Assembly: GCA_035565775.1 (NCBI GenBank)
Contig: DATMRW010000030.1
Coordinates: 1-64,000, forward strand
Length of the DNA stretch: 64,000 nt
Direction: 5' to 3'
From: PRO6 sp035565775
GTDB lineage: Bacteria > Pseudomonadota > Alphaproteobacteria > Rhizobiales > Xanthobacteraceae
The position numbers and the translations under genes were made by a program. The notes under the pieces are model-generated. The model was not told the origin of the DNA. It ran no database searches and worked only from the letters and a program-made list of their open reading frames with translations. Shown here piece after piece: positions 6,612 through 14,998 of the stretch; position 1 is the stretch's first letter, and each line of letters starts with the position of its first letter.

Positions 6612-8945
6612 TCAGCTCGCCTTGGCCTGTTTGGCATCCTGAATGGCCTGCCAGATCTTTTGCGTCGTCAGTGGCGTGCGCAGATTGACGATGCCGAGCG
6701 GCACAAGCGCATCCATCACGGCGTTGACGACGCAGGGCGGGCCGCCGATCGCACCGGACTCGCCGCAGCCCTTAGCGCCGAGCGGATTGGTCCGGCACGG
6801 CGCGGAGTCGTCCAGCGCTACCGAGATCGTCGGCAGATCGCTGGCGCGCGGAATGGCGTAGTCCTGATAGCTCGCGGTCAGAAGCTGGCCGTTGCCGTCA
6901 TCATAGACCACGCCCTCAAACAGCGCCTGCCCGAGGCCCTGCGCGGTGCCCCCGTGGATCTGGCCTTCGACCAGCATCGGGTTCATCGGGATGCCAACGT
7001 CATCGACGGTGTGGTAGCGCACCACACGGGTTTCGCCGGTCTCGGGGTCGATCTCGATCTCGCAGATATGCGCGCCGTTCGGCCAGCTCGGTGCATCGAC
7101 CTCGCCAACGCTGTCGACCACCAGTTCGGCGTTCTTCTCGCCCTTGGCGAGGTCGAACAGACCGATGCGCCGGTCGGTGCCCGCGACCGTCAGCCAGCCC
7201 TCAGCATATTCGATGTCGGCAACGCCCGCCTCGAGGATGTCCGCAGCCTTTTCGCGGGCCTTGGTGACGAGATCGGCCGTGCCGACGGCGACCGCGGTGC
7301 CGCCGACAAAGAGCGAGCGCGAGCCGACGCTGCCAAAGCCCTGCGCCAGATCGGTGTTGCCCTGAATGATGTCGATCATGTCCATCGGAATGCCGAGCGC
7401 GGCGGAAACCATCTGCGTATAGGCGGTCTCGAGCCCCTGCCCCATGGCCTGCGTCGCCGAATGCACGACGACGCGGCCTTCGGCCGTGGCCCGCACGCTC
7501 ACCTTTTCGCGGTGATTGTTGCCGCCGGTCCACTCGATATAGCTGGCGACGCCGCGGCCATAGAGCATGCCGCGCTTTTCGGCGGCCTTCTTGCGCGCCT
7601 TGAAGCCGTCCCAGTCGGAGTTGGCGGAAACCTTGTCCAGCATCTGCGCGAACAGGCCACTGTCATAGACCTGGCCGACGCCGTTCTTGAACGGCATCTG
7701 CTCGGGCTTCACGCAATTGATCTTGCGGATCTCGCGCGGGTCGATGCCGATCTGGCGGGCGGCCACGTCCATCAGGCGCTCGGCGATGAAGACGTTTTCC
7801 GGGCGGCCCGCGCCGCGATAAGCGCCGACCGGCGCGGTGTGGGTCATCACCGCCCGCAGGTCGAAATGCACCAGCGGGAAATCGTAGGTAGCAGTCGCGA
7901 CATACGGCCCGAGCACCAGCGGAATGACGAGGCCGGTCGCGCTGATATAGGCGCCGGTGCCGCCGACCGAGCGCACGCGGTAGGCCAGCACGCGGCCCTT
8001 GGCGTCGAACGCCATCTCTGCCTTCGAGGTCAGGTCGCGGCCATGGGTGCCGCCGACGAAATCGTCAGTGCGGTCGCCGCGCCAGCGCACCTTGCGCTTC
8101 AGTTTCATCGCGGCATAGGCGGTGATGCCGTCTTCGGGATAGAGCGCGGTCTTCTGGCCGAAGCCGCCGCCGATATCGCCGACGAGAACTAGGACGCTCT
8201 CCTTCGGACGCTTGAGGACGTCGGCCAGCACGTCGCGCGTCACCGCCGGCGTCTGCGACTGGACATGCAGGACCACGCGGCCGGTCTTTGCCTCGATCTC
8301 GGCGATGCAGCTGCGCGGCTCCATCGCAGACGGCACGAGGCGCTGGCTGCAGATGTCGTCCAGCGACACGATATGCTTGGCCTTGGCGAAGGCGGCGTCG
8401 ACCGCGGCGGCATCGCCATAGGTCATCGCAGCCGCAACGTTGTCGGGCGACTTTTCGCAGACCAGCGGAGCATCGGGAGACAGCGCTGCGATCGGATCGG
8501 TCACCGACGGCAGCTCCTGATACTCGACCATGATCGCTTCGGCGGCTTCCTGCGCCTGGGCCCGGGTCGCGGCGACCACGGCGGCGACGGGCTCGCCGAC
8601 AAAGCGGACATACTCGTAAGCCAAGAGGCGCCGAGCCGGAACGATCATCGGCGTGCCGTCCGGGCGATTGAACACGGCGCGCGTCGAGATCGTGCCGATG
8701 TTGTCAGCGACGAGATCCGCGCCGGTGTAAATCGTCTTGACGCCCGGCATTGCCTTGGCGTCCTCGGCATCGATCTGAAGGATGCGGGCATGCGCGTGCG
8801 GCGATCGCAGCAGAGCGATCCACAGCGCGCCCTCGATCGGCTGGTCGTCGACAAAACGCCCCTTCCCGGTCACAAGCCGATGGTCCTCGAGGCGCTTGAC
8901 AGGCTGACGCGCGCCAAAGCGCATATTTCCGGGCAGGATATTCAT
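6612..8945 (-). CDS. Molybdopterin-binding large subunit, form II CoxL-like (xanthine dehydrogenase family)
   Basis: 777 residues, matching large subunits of carbon monoxide/xanthine dehydrogenases. An N-terminal a/b-hammerhead domain occupies about residues 15-130. GGGFGQK lies at 259-265, AYRGAGR at 375-381, and the catalytic glutamate is in GCGESG at about 729. AYRGAGR is the form II signature, not the CO-specific AYRCSFR of form I, so the substrate is probably not CO or is uncertain. It needs molybdopterin cytosine dinucleotide and partner FAD and 2Fe-2S subunits, which are not adjacent. ATG 8945 is chosen because AGGAAG lies five bases upstream; GTG 8951 is an alternative. Confidence 0.88.
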   Translation of the reverse strand: MNILPGNMRFGARQPVKRLEDHRLVTGKGRFVDDQPIEGALWIALLRSPHAHARILQIDAEDAKAMPGVKTIYTGADLVADNIGTISTRAVFNRPDGTPMIVPARRLLAYEYVRFVGEPVAAVVAATRAQAQEAAEAIMVEYQELPSVTDPIAALSPDAPLVCEKSPDNVAAAMTYGDAAAVDAAFAKAKHIVSLDDICSQRLVPSAMEPRSCIAEIEAKTGRVVLHVQSQTPAVTRDVLADVLKRPKESVLVLVGDIGGGFGQKTALYPEDGITAYAAMKLKRKVRWRGDRTDDFVGGTHGRDLTSKAEMAFDAKGRVLAYRVRSVGGTGAYISATGLVIPLVLGPYVATATYDFPLVHFDLRAVMTHTAPVGAYRGAGRPENVFIAERLMDVAARQIGIDPREIRKINCVKPEQMPFKNGVGQVYDSGLFAQMLDKVSANSDWDGFKARKKAAEKRGMLYGRGVASYIEWTGGNNHREKVSVRATAEGRVVVHSATQAMGQGLETAYTQMVSAALGIPMDMIDIIQGNTDLAQGFGSVGSRSLFVGGTAVAVGTADLVTKAREKAADILEAGVADIEYAEGWLTVAGTDRRIGLFDLAKGEKNAELVVDSVGEVDAPSWPNGAHICEIEIDPETGETRVVRYHTVDDVGIPMNPMLVEGQIHGGTAQGLGQALFEGVVYDDGNGQLLTASYQDYAIPRASDLPTISVALDDSAPCRTNPLGAKGCGESGAIGGPPCVVNAVMDALVPLGIVNLRTPLTTQKIWQAIQDAKQAKAS

Positions 8946-9054
8946 AGGCACTTCCTAGTGGAGATCGGTTCCGATGAGCGGAGCTCTTATATGGCATTGC
9001 GCTCCGAATAACATCAAAGCTGCGCAGTGACAGCAGACACGCCCCGGTTTCTAC

Positions 9055-9084
9055 AAAAAAGGCCGCCCGGAGGCGGCCTTTCGT
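9055..9084 (-). terminator. Terminator of katA
   Basis: GGCCGCC and GGCGGCC pair with loop CGGA, and the stem extends through A-T pairs. On the minus strand the stem is followed by a run of T (AAAAAA on plus at 9055-9060). It lies about 50 bp after the katA stop. Confidence 0.85.
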
Positions 9085-9134
9085 CTTCTGCGCGGCAGCG
9101 GAAACTCCCGCCGCCGCAAAGATCTACGCAGCGA

Positions 9135-10601
9135 TCACTCGGCAGCGGCTGCGGTCGGAACGTCCGCTTCCGTCAGGCCGACGGCCTTGGCGACGCCCGC
9201 GGCATAGGCCGGATCGGCGCGGTGGAAATGCGCAAGCTGGCGCTTGATGATTTCGATCGGCACGCCTTCCATCGCCGCGGCGATGTTGCTGAAGAGCTGC
9301 TGCTTCTGGCTGTCGTTCATCAGGCGGAACAGGTCGCCCGGCTGGCGATAGTCGTCGTTGCCGTCGCGGTGGTTATAGCGATCGGCCGCGCCGCTGATCG
9401 CAAGCGGCGGCTCGCGGAAGCTGGCGTCCTCGGTCGCTCCGCCCACGCTGTTCGGCTCGTAGTAGGCGTCCGGGTTGGAGTGACCCGCCATCCGCATCGA
9501 ACCATCGGCGTGATAGGTGTGAACCGGGCAGCGCGCACGGTTGACCGGGAGCTGGTCAGCGTTGACGCCGACGCGGTAGCGATGCGCGTCGCCATAGGAG
9601 AACACGCGCGCCTGCAGCATCTTGTCCGGCGAATGGCCGATACCCGGGACGATGTTCGCCGGGGTCAGCGCAGCCTGCTCGACATCAACGAAGTAGTTCT
9701 CGGGATTGCGGTTCAGCTCGAGAACTCCGACCTCGATCAGCGGGTAGTCGCCGTGCGGCCACACCTTGGTGAGGTCGAAGGGGTTGTACCAATGCTTGTC
9801 GGCATCGGCTTCCGGCATCACCTGGACGCAGAACTTCCACTTCGGGAAGTCGCCCTTTTCGATCGATTCATAAAGGTCGCGCTGGTGCGTCTCGCGGTCG
9901 TTGGCGACCTTCTCGCCAGCCTCGGCGTTGGTCCAGTTCTTGATGCCCTGCATCGACTTGAAGTGGAATTTCACCCAGAACCGCTCGTTCTTCGCATTGA
10001 TGAATGCGTAGGTGTGCGAGCCGAAGCCATGGATGTGGCGGTAGCTCTGCGGCAGGCCGCGATCCGACATCAGGATGGTGACCTGATGCAGGCTCTCCGG
10101 CGACAGCGACCAGAAATCCCACATCGCGGTCGGCGAGCGCATGTTGGTGCGCGGATGGCGCTTCTGCGTATGGATGAAATCAGGGAATTTCAGCGGATCG
10201 CGCAGGAAGAAGACCGGCGTGTTGTTGCCGACAATGTCCCAGTTGCCCTGTTCAGTGTAGAAGCGCAGGGCAAAGCCGCGCACGTCGCGCTCGGCATCGG
10301 CCGCGCCGCGCTCGCCGGCGACGGTCGAGAAGCGCAGGAAGGCCTCCGTGACCTTGCCCTTCTGCAGGGCCGCAGCCTTGGTATACTTGCTGATGTCGTT
10401 GGTGATGGTCAGGGTGCCGTAAGCGCCCGAGCCCTTCGCATGCACCGTGCGCTCCGGAATGCGCTCGCGGTTCTGGTGGGCCAGCTTCTCCAGCAGATGA
10501 AAGTCCTGCATCAACACCGGACCGCGCGGACCCGCAGTCAACGTGTTCTGGTTATCGGCAACCGGCGCACCAGAACTGGTGGTCATCGTTTTTTTTGTCA
10601 T
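9135..10601 (-). CDS. katA: Monofunctional haem catalase
   Basis: 488 residues, the length of clade 3 small-subunit catalases. The catalytic His is at about 54 (RTVHAKGSGAYG), the distal Asn in VGNNTPVFF at about 127, and the haem-ligand Tyr at about 336 in RVFSYGDAHRYR. It turns hydrogen peroxide into water and oxygen in the cytoplasm. It is divergent from oxyR, so peroxide induction by OxyR is likely. AAGGAGCGAGCA precedes the ATG. The Ser/Thr-rich first 20 residues are variable in the family. Confidence 0.97.
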   Translation of the reverse strand: MTKKTMTTSSGAPVADNQNTLTAGPRGPVLMQDFHLLEKLAHQNRERIPERTVHAKGSGAYGTLTITNDISKYTKAAALQKGKVTEAFLRFSTVAGERGAADAERDVRGFALRFYTEQGNWDIVGNNTPVFFLRDPLKFPDFIHTQKRHPRTNMRSPTAMWDFWSLSPESLHQVTILMSDRGLPQSYRHIHGFGSHTYAFINAKNERFWVKFHFKSMQGIKNWTNAEAGEKVANDRETHQRDLYESIEKGDFPKWKFCVQVMPEADADKHWYNPFDLTKVWPHGDYPLIEVGVLELNRNPENYFVDVEQAALTPANIVPGIGHSPDKMLQARVFSYGDAHRYRVGVNADQLPVNRARCPVHTYHADGSMRMAGHSNPDAYYEPNSVGGATEDASFREPPLAISGAADRYNHRDGNDDYRQPGDLFRLMNDSQKQQLFSNIAAAMEGVPIEIIKRQLAHFHRADPAYAAGVAKAVGLTEADVPTAAAAE

Positions 10602-10655
10602 TGCTCGCTCCTTGAGTGCAGAAGTGATTGAAGGGATGGCTGGAGTTAGAACAAC

Positions 10656-10683
10656 TCTAGACCGGCTTGTCGATCAGGTCCAA
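10656..10683 (-). promoter_or_regulatory. Candidate sigma-70 promoter of katA
   Basis: On the minus strand TTGGAC (10683-10678), a 16-bp spacer and TCTAGA (10661-10656) make a plausible -35/-10 pair 55 bp before katA. An oppositely oriented TTGTCG (10667-10672) may serve oxyR, so the two promoters would overlap. Confidence 0.4.
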
Positions 10684-10708
10684 TCGTATTAAAACCATCA
10701 AAGCATAA

Positions 10709-10725
10709 GATTTTCTGATCTAATC
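10709..10725. promoter_or_regulatory. Candidate LysR-type (OxyR) box between katA and oxyR
   Basis: GATT-N9-AATC is a T-N11-A type interrupted palindrome 14 bp before the oxyR start. A wider inverted pair, GATCAG (10672) and CTGATC (10715), also spans the region. Assignment to OxyR rests on position in the divergent katA-oxyR gap. Confidence 0.4.
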
Positions 10726-10738
10726 GAGGTGACGCCTC

Positions 10739-11656
10739 ATGGTCACGCTCAAACAGCTGCGTTATTTCGATGCCATTGCGCGCACCGGCAGCTTCAGCGA
10801 CGCCGCCGATCAATGCGCGGTCACCCAACCCGCGTTGTCGATGCAGATTCAGGAGCTTGAGCGCTTTCTCAACGTCCGGCTGATGGAGCGCAGCCGCAAA
10901 GGCGTCGCCCTGACCGAGCCGGGCCGGGAAATCGCCGACCGCGCCGCAAAAGTCCTCGCGGACATTCGCGATATCGTGGACTTTTCCCGCAGCCGAAGTG
11001 AATTGTCCGCTGGCCCACTGCATTTTGGCGTCATTCCCTCGATCGCGCCTTACGTTCTTCCGGCGCTGCTTCCGCGCCTTCACGAAGTGCTGCCCGACCT
11101 CGATCTGCGCCTGCGCGAGACGCAAACCCAACACCTGGTGCGTGAATTGGCCGAAAGCCAGCTCGACCTGCTGCTGCTTGCGCTGCCGGTCGATCAGCCT
11201 GACGTCGAGACGCTAGCGCTGTTTGATGACCGATTTTTGTTGGCAATGCCGGCCTCGCGGACCATCGAGCGGCAAATCCGCGCAACCTCCGACCTGCTCG
11301 AAACCGACCGCCTGCTTTTGCTGGAGGAAGGCCACTGCCTGCGCGATCAGGCCCTGACCTTCTGCAACCTGCGCCGGGTCGACAATATCGACACCTTTGG
11401 CGCCTCCAGCCTCTCGACCATCGTTCAGATGGTGGCCAACGGCCTCGGCATGACATTGCTGCCGGAACTTTGCGTCCAGCTCGAGGGGCGGCAGAACAAC
11501 ATCCGCCTGATGCGCTTCGCCGAACCGCAGCCAAAGCGGGTGATCGGGCTGGCATGGCGCAAAAGCTCGCCGCGCAAGCACCACTATATCGAACTGGGAA
11601 AACTGATCACCGAAGCCGCGGCGCGGCAGATGCAGGCGGCTTCAGCCCTGCCCTGA
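10739..11656 (+). CDS. oxyR: Hydrogen-peroxide-responsive LysR regulator OxyR
   Basis: 305 residues. The N-terminal winged helix-turn-helix (TLKQLRYFDAIARTGSFSDA) is followed by a LysR substrate domain. Cys200 and Cys209 lie in LEEGHCLRDQALTFC, the conserved redox pair whose disulfide activates OxyR, so function is assigned with confidence. It is divergent from katA across 137 bp and almost certainly controls it. GAGG nine bases upstream supports the ATG at 10739. It converges on the GNAT gene with an 18-bp gap. Confidence 0.95.
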   Translation: MVTLKQLRYFDAIARTGSFSDAADQCAVTQPALSMQIQELERFLNVRLMERSRKGVALTEPGREIADRAAKVLADIRDIVDFSRSRSELSAGPLHFGVIPSIAPYVLPALLPRLHEVLPDLDLRLRETQTQHLVRELAESQLDLLLLALPVDQPDVETLALFDDRFLLAMPASRTIERQIRATSDLLETDRLLLLEEGHCLRDQALTFCNLRRVDNIDTFGASSLSTIVQMVANGLGMTLLPELCVQLEGRQNNIRLMRFAEPQPKRVIGLAWRKSSPRKHHYIELGKLITEAAARQMQAASALP

Positions 11657-11674
11657 GGCGCCGGTTCGATCCGC

Positions 11675-12319
11675 TCACGCCGCGCGGCTGAGGCCGTAGA
11701 TCGAAATCAGCGACTTCCAGTACATCTCGTTGAGGTCGATCGCGACCTTGGCGAGCTCCACCGGGACCGCCAGCGCCGGATGGGGCGCTGCAGTCGCCTC
11801 CTCGCCGATATGCGCAAGCCGCTCGTCGGTGAGATCAATCGTGCCGGTCGATTCCCCCTGCCTGAAGGTGAGCTTTGCGCCAAACTTGTTGGCAAGCGCG
11901 CGCATCGGCTCGTTGTCCGCACCCGTTGTGATCCGCAGCCGGGTATGCCCCGCCTTCTTGGCCTCGCCGATCAGGCGCGTGAAGAGCTGGCTGCCGACGC
12001 CGCGGTGGCGCAGCCCCGGCTCGACGCTGAACGCAACCTCGGGGATCAGGTCCGGCGATTTTTGGGCAACGTGCAGCTCTGCCGCGCCGCGCAGTTCGCC
12101 ATCCTGGAAAAAGCCGATGACGACGGTGCCGTCCGTCAGGCAGCGGTCGGCGTAGCGGATGATGTAAGCGTCGTCGGCAACGCCGTTGAAGCGCTCACGG
12201 CGGCTCGAGGCGTCCAGACGCAATAGGTGCTCCTGCAGCAGCGGCATTTCCGCGCGCGTCAACGCCCGCACTTCGTGCGGCGCCAATTTCGGAACGATGG
12301 TCTGGGCAGTTTGCATCAT
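11675..12319 (-). CDS. GNAT-family N-acetyltransferase
   Basis: 214 residues. A GNAT fold spans about residues 17-160, with the acetyl-CoA-binding pattern VEPGLRHRGVGSQLFTRLI and the preceding strand SPDLIPEVAFSV. The substrate is unknown. Single-domain proteins of this type in rhizobia are often annotated only by fold. Starts at 12319 and 12316 are both possible, with GAGACGAG upstream. An FNR/FixK-like box and a sigma-70-like promoter lie upstream, so expression may respond to oxygen; that is inference. Confidence 0.8.
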   Translation of the reverse strand: MMQTAQTIVPKLAPHEVRALTRAEMPLLQEHLLRLDASSRRERFNGVADDAYIIRYADRCLTDGTVVIGFFQDGELRGAAELHVAQKSPDLIPEVAFSVEPGLRHRGVGSQLFTRLIGEAKKAGHTRLRITTGADNEPMRALANKFGAKLTFRQGESTGTIDLTDERLAHIGEEATAAPHPALAVPVELAKVAIDLNEMYWKSLISIYGLSRAA

Positions 12320-12359
12320 GTCTCGTCTCTTAGATGAGGATCTCTCAGCCCCACGAGAC

Positions 12360-12388
12360 TATATTGTGCAAAGCACCATGAATTTCAA
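12360..12388 (-). promoter_or_regulatory. Candidate sigma-70 promoter of the GNAT gene
   Basis: On the minus strand TTGAAA (12388-12383), a 17-bp spacer and AATATA (12365-12360) resemble a housekeeping promoter about 40 bp before the start codon. Confidence 0.45.
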
Positions 12389-12440
12389 GTCACTCTTTGT
12401 CGCAGAGACTCAGCAAGGAGTGAATTGAAAATTCTTATTT

Positions 12441-12454
12441 TTGACAAAAATCAA
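12441..12454. promoter_or_regulatory. FNR/FixK-type box
   Basis: TTGACAAAAATCAA fits the rhizobial FixK/FNR consensus TTG(A/C)-N8-(T/G)CAA and is one base from the perfect TTGAT-N4-ATCAA. It lies in an AT-rich 196-bp gap, about 125 bp upstream of the GNAT start and beyond the 3' end of the thioesterase gene. It sits around -94 from the candidate promoter rather than the classical -41.5. Confidence 0.5.
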
Positions 12455-12515
12455 TAAATATCGTAATATCAAGCTATTGTATGATTTATCTCATTCAATA
12501 TGAGAACAACAGAAC

Positions 12516-12914
12516 TCAAAGGATCATCTGGGTTTGCGTGACGACTGCGATCAGTTTGCCGTCCTCGCTAGTGATCCGCGTTTGCCAGATGTGTGTCCTG
12601 CGGCCTAAATGAATCGGAGTTGCAGTCGCTGTGACGGTGCCACCTTCTTTCGCCGAGCCGACGAAATTGGTCTTGCTCTCGATCGTGGTCGTACCTTTGG
12701 CACCCTCCGGCAGATTGATCACGGTCCCCGCCGCGCCCACCCCGTCGGCCAGCGCCATGATCGCCCCGCCGTGGAGGATATTCCCCAGCGTGCAGAGGTC
12801 GGGCCGCACCAGCATCGTTGCGACGACCTTGTCCGCCGCCGCCTCCGTGAAGGTCACGCCCATCAGCGTGGCGAACGGCATCGGGCGCGAGCGAATGAAA
12901 TCAAGCGCGGACAT
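12516..12914 (-). CDS. PaaI-family hotdog thioesterase
   Basis: 132 residues beginning MSALDFIRSRPMPFATLMGV. The hotdog-fold signature GNILHGGAIMALADGVGA carries the catalytic HGG and a downstream acidic residue. ESKTNFVG and the final strands are typical of PaaI/YdiI enzymes, which hydrolyse acyl-CoA thioesters such as phenylacetyl- or aromatic acyl-CoA. The natural substrate is unknown. ATG 12914 is chosen because the family N-terminus starts here and GGGGAG lies upstream; the frame continues to 12998 without family similarity. Confidence 0.85.
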   Translation of the reverse strand: MSALDFIRSRPMPFATLMGVTFTEAAADKVVATMLVRPDLCTLGNILHGGAIMALADGVGAAGTVINLPEGAKGTTTIESKTNFVGSAKEGGTVTATATPIHLGRRTHIWQTRITSEDGKLIAVVTQTQMIL

Positions 12915-13046
12915 TTTTGTCGGTCTCCCCAATTGCTGATCTTGGACAACACCCTCCGGAGGGCGGTTGAAACTGCGCCGCCCCAAAGGGCGCCGCAATG
13001 ACCTCCAAGGTCATGCCCGACAGATCTTGAGCCGGGCGGGCGCCCA

Positions 13047-13068
13047 GGGCCACCGGCCGGCACCGTAG
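13047..13068. terminator. Perfect hairpin after the M20 deacylase gene
   Basis: GGCCGGCAC, loop CGTA and GTGCCGGCC give a 9-bp perfect GC-rich stem 22 bp downstream of the minus-strand stop. There is no T-run, so it may protect the mRNA end or assist factor-dependent termination rather than terminate on its own. Confidence 0.45.
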
Positions 13069-13090
13069 TGCCGGCCAACCCTGCCCCCGG

Positions 13091-14371
13091 TTATTTCAGC
13101 TCGATCCCGCACCACTCTGCGACGAACAGGGCGATCGCCTTGGTGGTCTTCCGCAGCGAGTCGAGATCCACATATTCGTTGAATCCATGCATTTCCTCGC
13201 CGTCGGCGCCGAAGCACAGGCTCGGAATGCCGTGATTGAGGCCGTAGAACCGCGTGTCGGTCAGCGCGGTAAAAATCCTCTCCGGCACCGGGCCGCCATA
13301 GACGGCGTCGAACGCCTTTGCGAAAGCCGCCTCCGGCTCCGCGCCATTGGTCAGTTCATAGCCTTCGGACAAAAAGCCGGACCATTGCACCTCGGGCGGA
13401 TTGTTCGACAGGAACGGATGATTGCGCGAGGCGGCGGCGACGCAGGCCTCGATCTCGGCCTGGCATTCGGCGATTGACCAGCCGGGCAGCACCGCGATCC
13501 GGCAGTCGAGATCGCACCACGCTGGCACGCTCGACGCCCAGTCGCCGCCCTTGATGATGCCGGGGTTGAAATTGAGCGGATGCCTGACCGATTTGAAGGT
13601 CGGATGGTCGGCCGCGCGCCTGTTCCACTCTTCCTCCAGCCCCTCGAGCGCCTTGACGATGTGGTAGGTCGCCATGATCGCGTTGGCGCCGGCGCCGGTC
13701 TGGAAGACGTGCACCGGCTTGCCGCGCACCTTGAGGCGAAACCAGATCACCCCCACCTGCGCGCGGATCATGTTGCCGGCGGTCGGCTCCGGGATGAAGC
13801 AGCAGTCGGCCCGGTAGCCGCGCTGCAGCGTCGAGAGCGCGCCAAGGCCGGTGCTCTCCTCCTCGATCACCGACTGGAAATGAATGCGCGCCGTCGGCCT
13901 GAAGCCCGCCGCGCCGATCGCATCGAGCGCGTAGAGCGCAGCGATGGTGCCGGATTTCATGTCGCACGCGCCGCGGCCATACATCCGGCCGTCCTTGATC
14001 GTCGCCTTGAACGGCGGCGTGTCCCACATCTCCAACGGCCCGGCGGGCACCACGTCGCAATGGCCTTGCAGGATCAGCGATTTGCCGGCCTCGCGCACCG
14101 GGCGATAGGTGCCGACGACCGTTCGCGCCTTGGAGAAGTCATGAAGAACCGGGCCGAAGCCGCGCAGATCCTTCAGGTCGTCCGGATCGATATGCCAGTC
14201 GTCGACCTCATAGCCGCGCTCGCGCAACAGGTCGCCGATCATGTCCTGGCAAGGGCCTTCCGCGCCGCGCGTCGAGGGAATGTTGACGAAATCCGCCGTT
14301 GTCGCGAGCTGGCGATCGAAGCTTGCGTCGACTGCACTCGTGATCCGCTTGTGAATCTCAGTCACTGCCAT
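13091..14371 (-). CDS. M20-family zinc peptidase/deacylase (ArgE/DapE type)
   Basis: 426 residues. The metal-site motifs are GHCDVVPAGP, YGRGACDMKSG, the catalytic pair EEES, PEPTAG, and a late HGIPSLCFGADGEEMH. A dimerisation domain lies in the middle (VRGKPVHVFQ). Family members remove N-acyl groups from amino acids (acetylornithine, succinyl-diaminopimelate and related compounds). The exact substrate cannot be read from sequence, and this subgroup is often simply called ArgE/DapE deacylase. ATG 14371 has AGGAA five bases upstream and is preferred over the frame start at 14413. Confidence 0.85.
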   Translation of the reverse strand: MAVTEIHKRITSAVDASFDRQLATTADFVNIPSTRGAEGPCQDMIGDLLRERGYEVDDWHIDPDDLKDLRGFGPVLHDFSKARTVVGTYRPVREAGKSLILQGHCDVVPAGPLEMWDTPPFKATIKDGRMYGRGACDMKSGTIAALYALDAIGAAGFRPTARIHFQSVIEEESTGLGALSTLQRGYRADCCFIPEPTAGNMIRAQVGVIWFRLKVRGKPVHVFQTGAGANAIMATYHIVKALEGLEEEWNRRAADHPTFKSVRHPLNFNPGIIKGGDWASSVPAWCDLDCRIAVLPGWSIAECQAEIEACVAAASRNHPFLSNNPPEVQWSGFLSEGYELTNGAEPEAAFAKAFDAVYGGPVPERIFTALTDTRFYGLNHGIPSLCFGADGEEMHGFNEYVDLDSLRKTTKAIALFVAEWCGIELK

Positions 14372-14483
14372 CGTGTTTCCTGCCCTTTTGACGTCCGGTC
14401 TTTGCCGGTTCACCGCCCGGCTTTTTGCCGGCCTTGCAAATCAGACCATAGTTTGCCGGTTCCGTGCAGCCCTTTCTCGGTTT

Positions 14484-14511
14484 TTGACAAGGAGCCGCTC
14501 GCCCCTACAGT
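14484..14511 (+). promoter_or_regulatory. Strong sigma-70-like promoter
   Basis: TTGACA (14484-14489), a 16-bp spacer and TACAGT (14506-14511) form a near-consensus promoter about 36 bp before the small membrane protein gene at 14547. Confidence 0.65.
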
Positions 14512-14546
14512 GATTGGTGTGGGGCGAATCATGAATGGACCAATGC

Positions 14547-14699
14547 ATGTCGGGCAGCCGAAACATTCTGTTTCTGATCGTCGCCATCCTCACCGCCGCC
14601 GTCATCGTGCTGGGCTACAATCTGTACCGGGCGAAGAAAGAGCCGAGCGGCGTCCAGATCAATATCGGGGCCGACGGGCTGAAGATCGAAAAGAAATGA
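14547..14699 (+). CDS. Small single-span membrane protein (50 aa)
   Basis: The product starts MSGSRNILFLIVAILTAAVI, has one transmembrane helix at about residues 7-26, then a short polar tail ending ADGLKIEKK. The tail faces either side of the inner membrane. It sits just behind a near-consensus promoter, and its stop overlaps the start of the next gene (ATGA), so the two are coupled. ATG 14543 is in another frame. No known function. Confidence 0.7.
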   Translation: MSGSRNILFLIVAILTAAVIVLGYNLYRAKKEPSGVQINIGADGLKIEKK

Positions 14700-14974
14700 C
14701 CAACTGCTTTGGCCCTCTGCCGTCCGCGCGCAAGCGCCTTCCGTTCACCGCAGGCGCGGCGGCAGTTCTCGCAATCATGCTCGCTGTGCCCGCAGGCGCA
14801 CAGCAGCTCTCGCGCGAGAGCGACATCGGCCAGTTGCGCCTCGGGCAGCGCGTTCTGATCGATGATGGCACCTGCCCTGCCGGACAGATCAAGGAAGTGG
14901 TCGGCGTCTCGCTGACCGCGTCCGGCGTGTCGCGAACGCGGCAATGCGTGCCGCGCAAGGGCACGCGGCGCTAG
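14696..14974 (+). CDS. Small exported protein, DUF6719-like
   Basis: 92 residues with a signal peptide (basic start, hydrophobic core AAAVLAIMLAVP, cleavage near AGAQQ). The mature part contains LRLGQRVLIDDGTCPAGQIK and a C-terminal RTRQCVPRKGTRR, so two cysteines could form a disulfide in the periplasm. This pattern is typical of the DUF6719 family as I recall it; the function is unknown. The ATG overlaps the stop of the preceding membrane protein gene. Confidence 0.7.
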   Translation: MTNCFGPLPSARKRLPFTAGAAAVLAIMLAVPAGAQQLSRESDIGQLRLGQRVLIDDGTCPAGQIKEVVGVSLTASGVSRTRQCVPRKGTRR

Positions 14975-14998
14975 CCCGCTGCAGCGTGGGCCTGCCGC

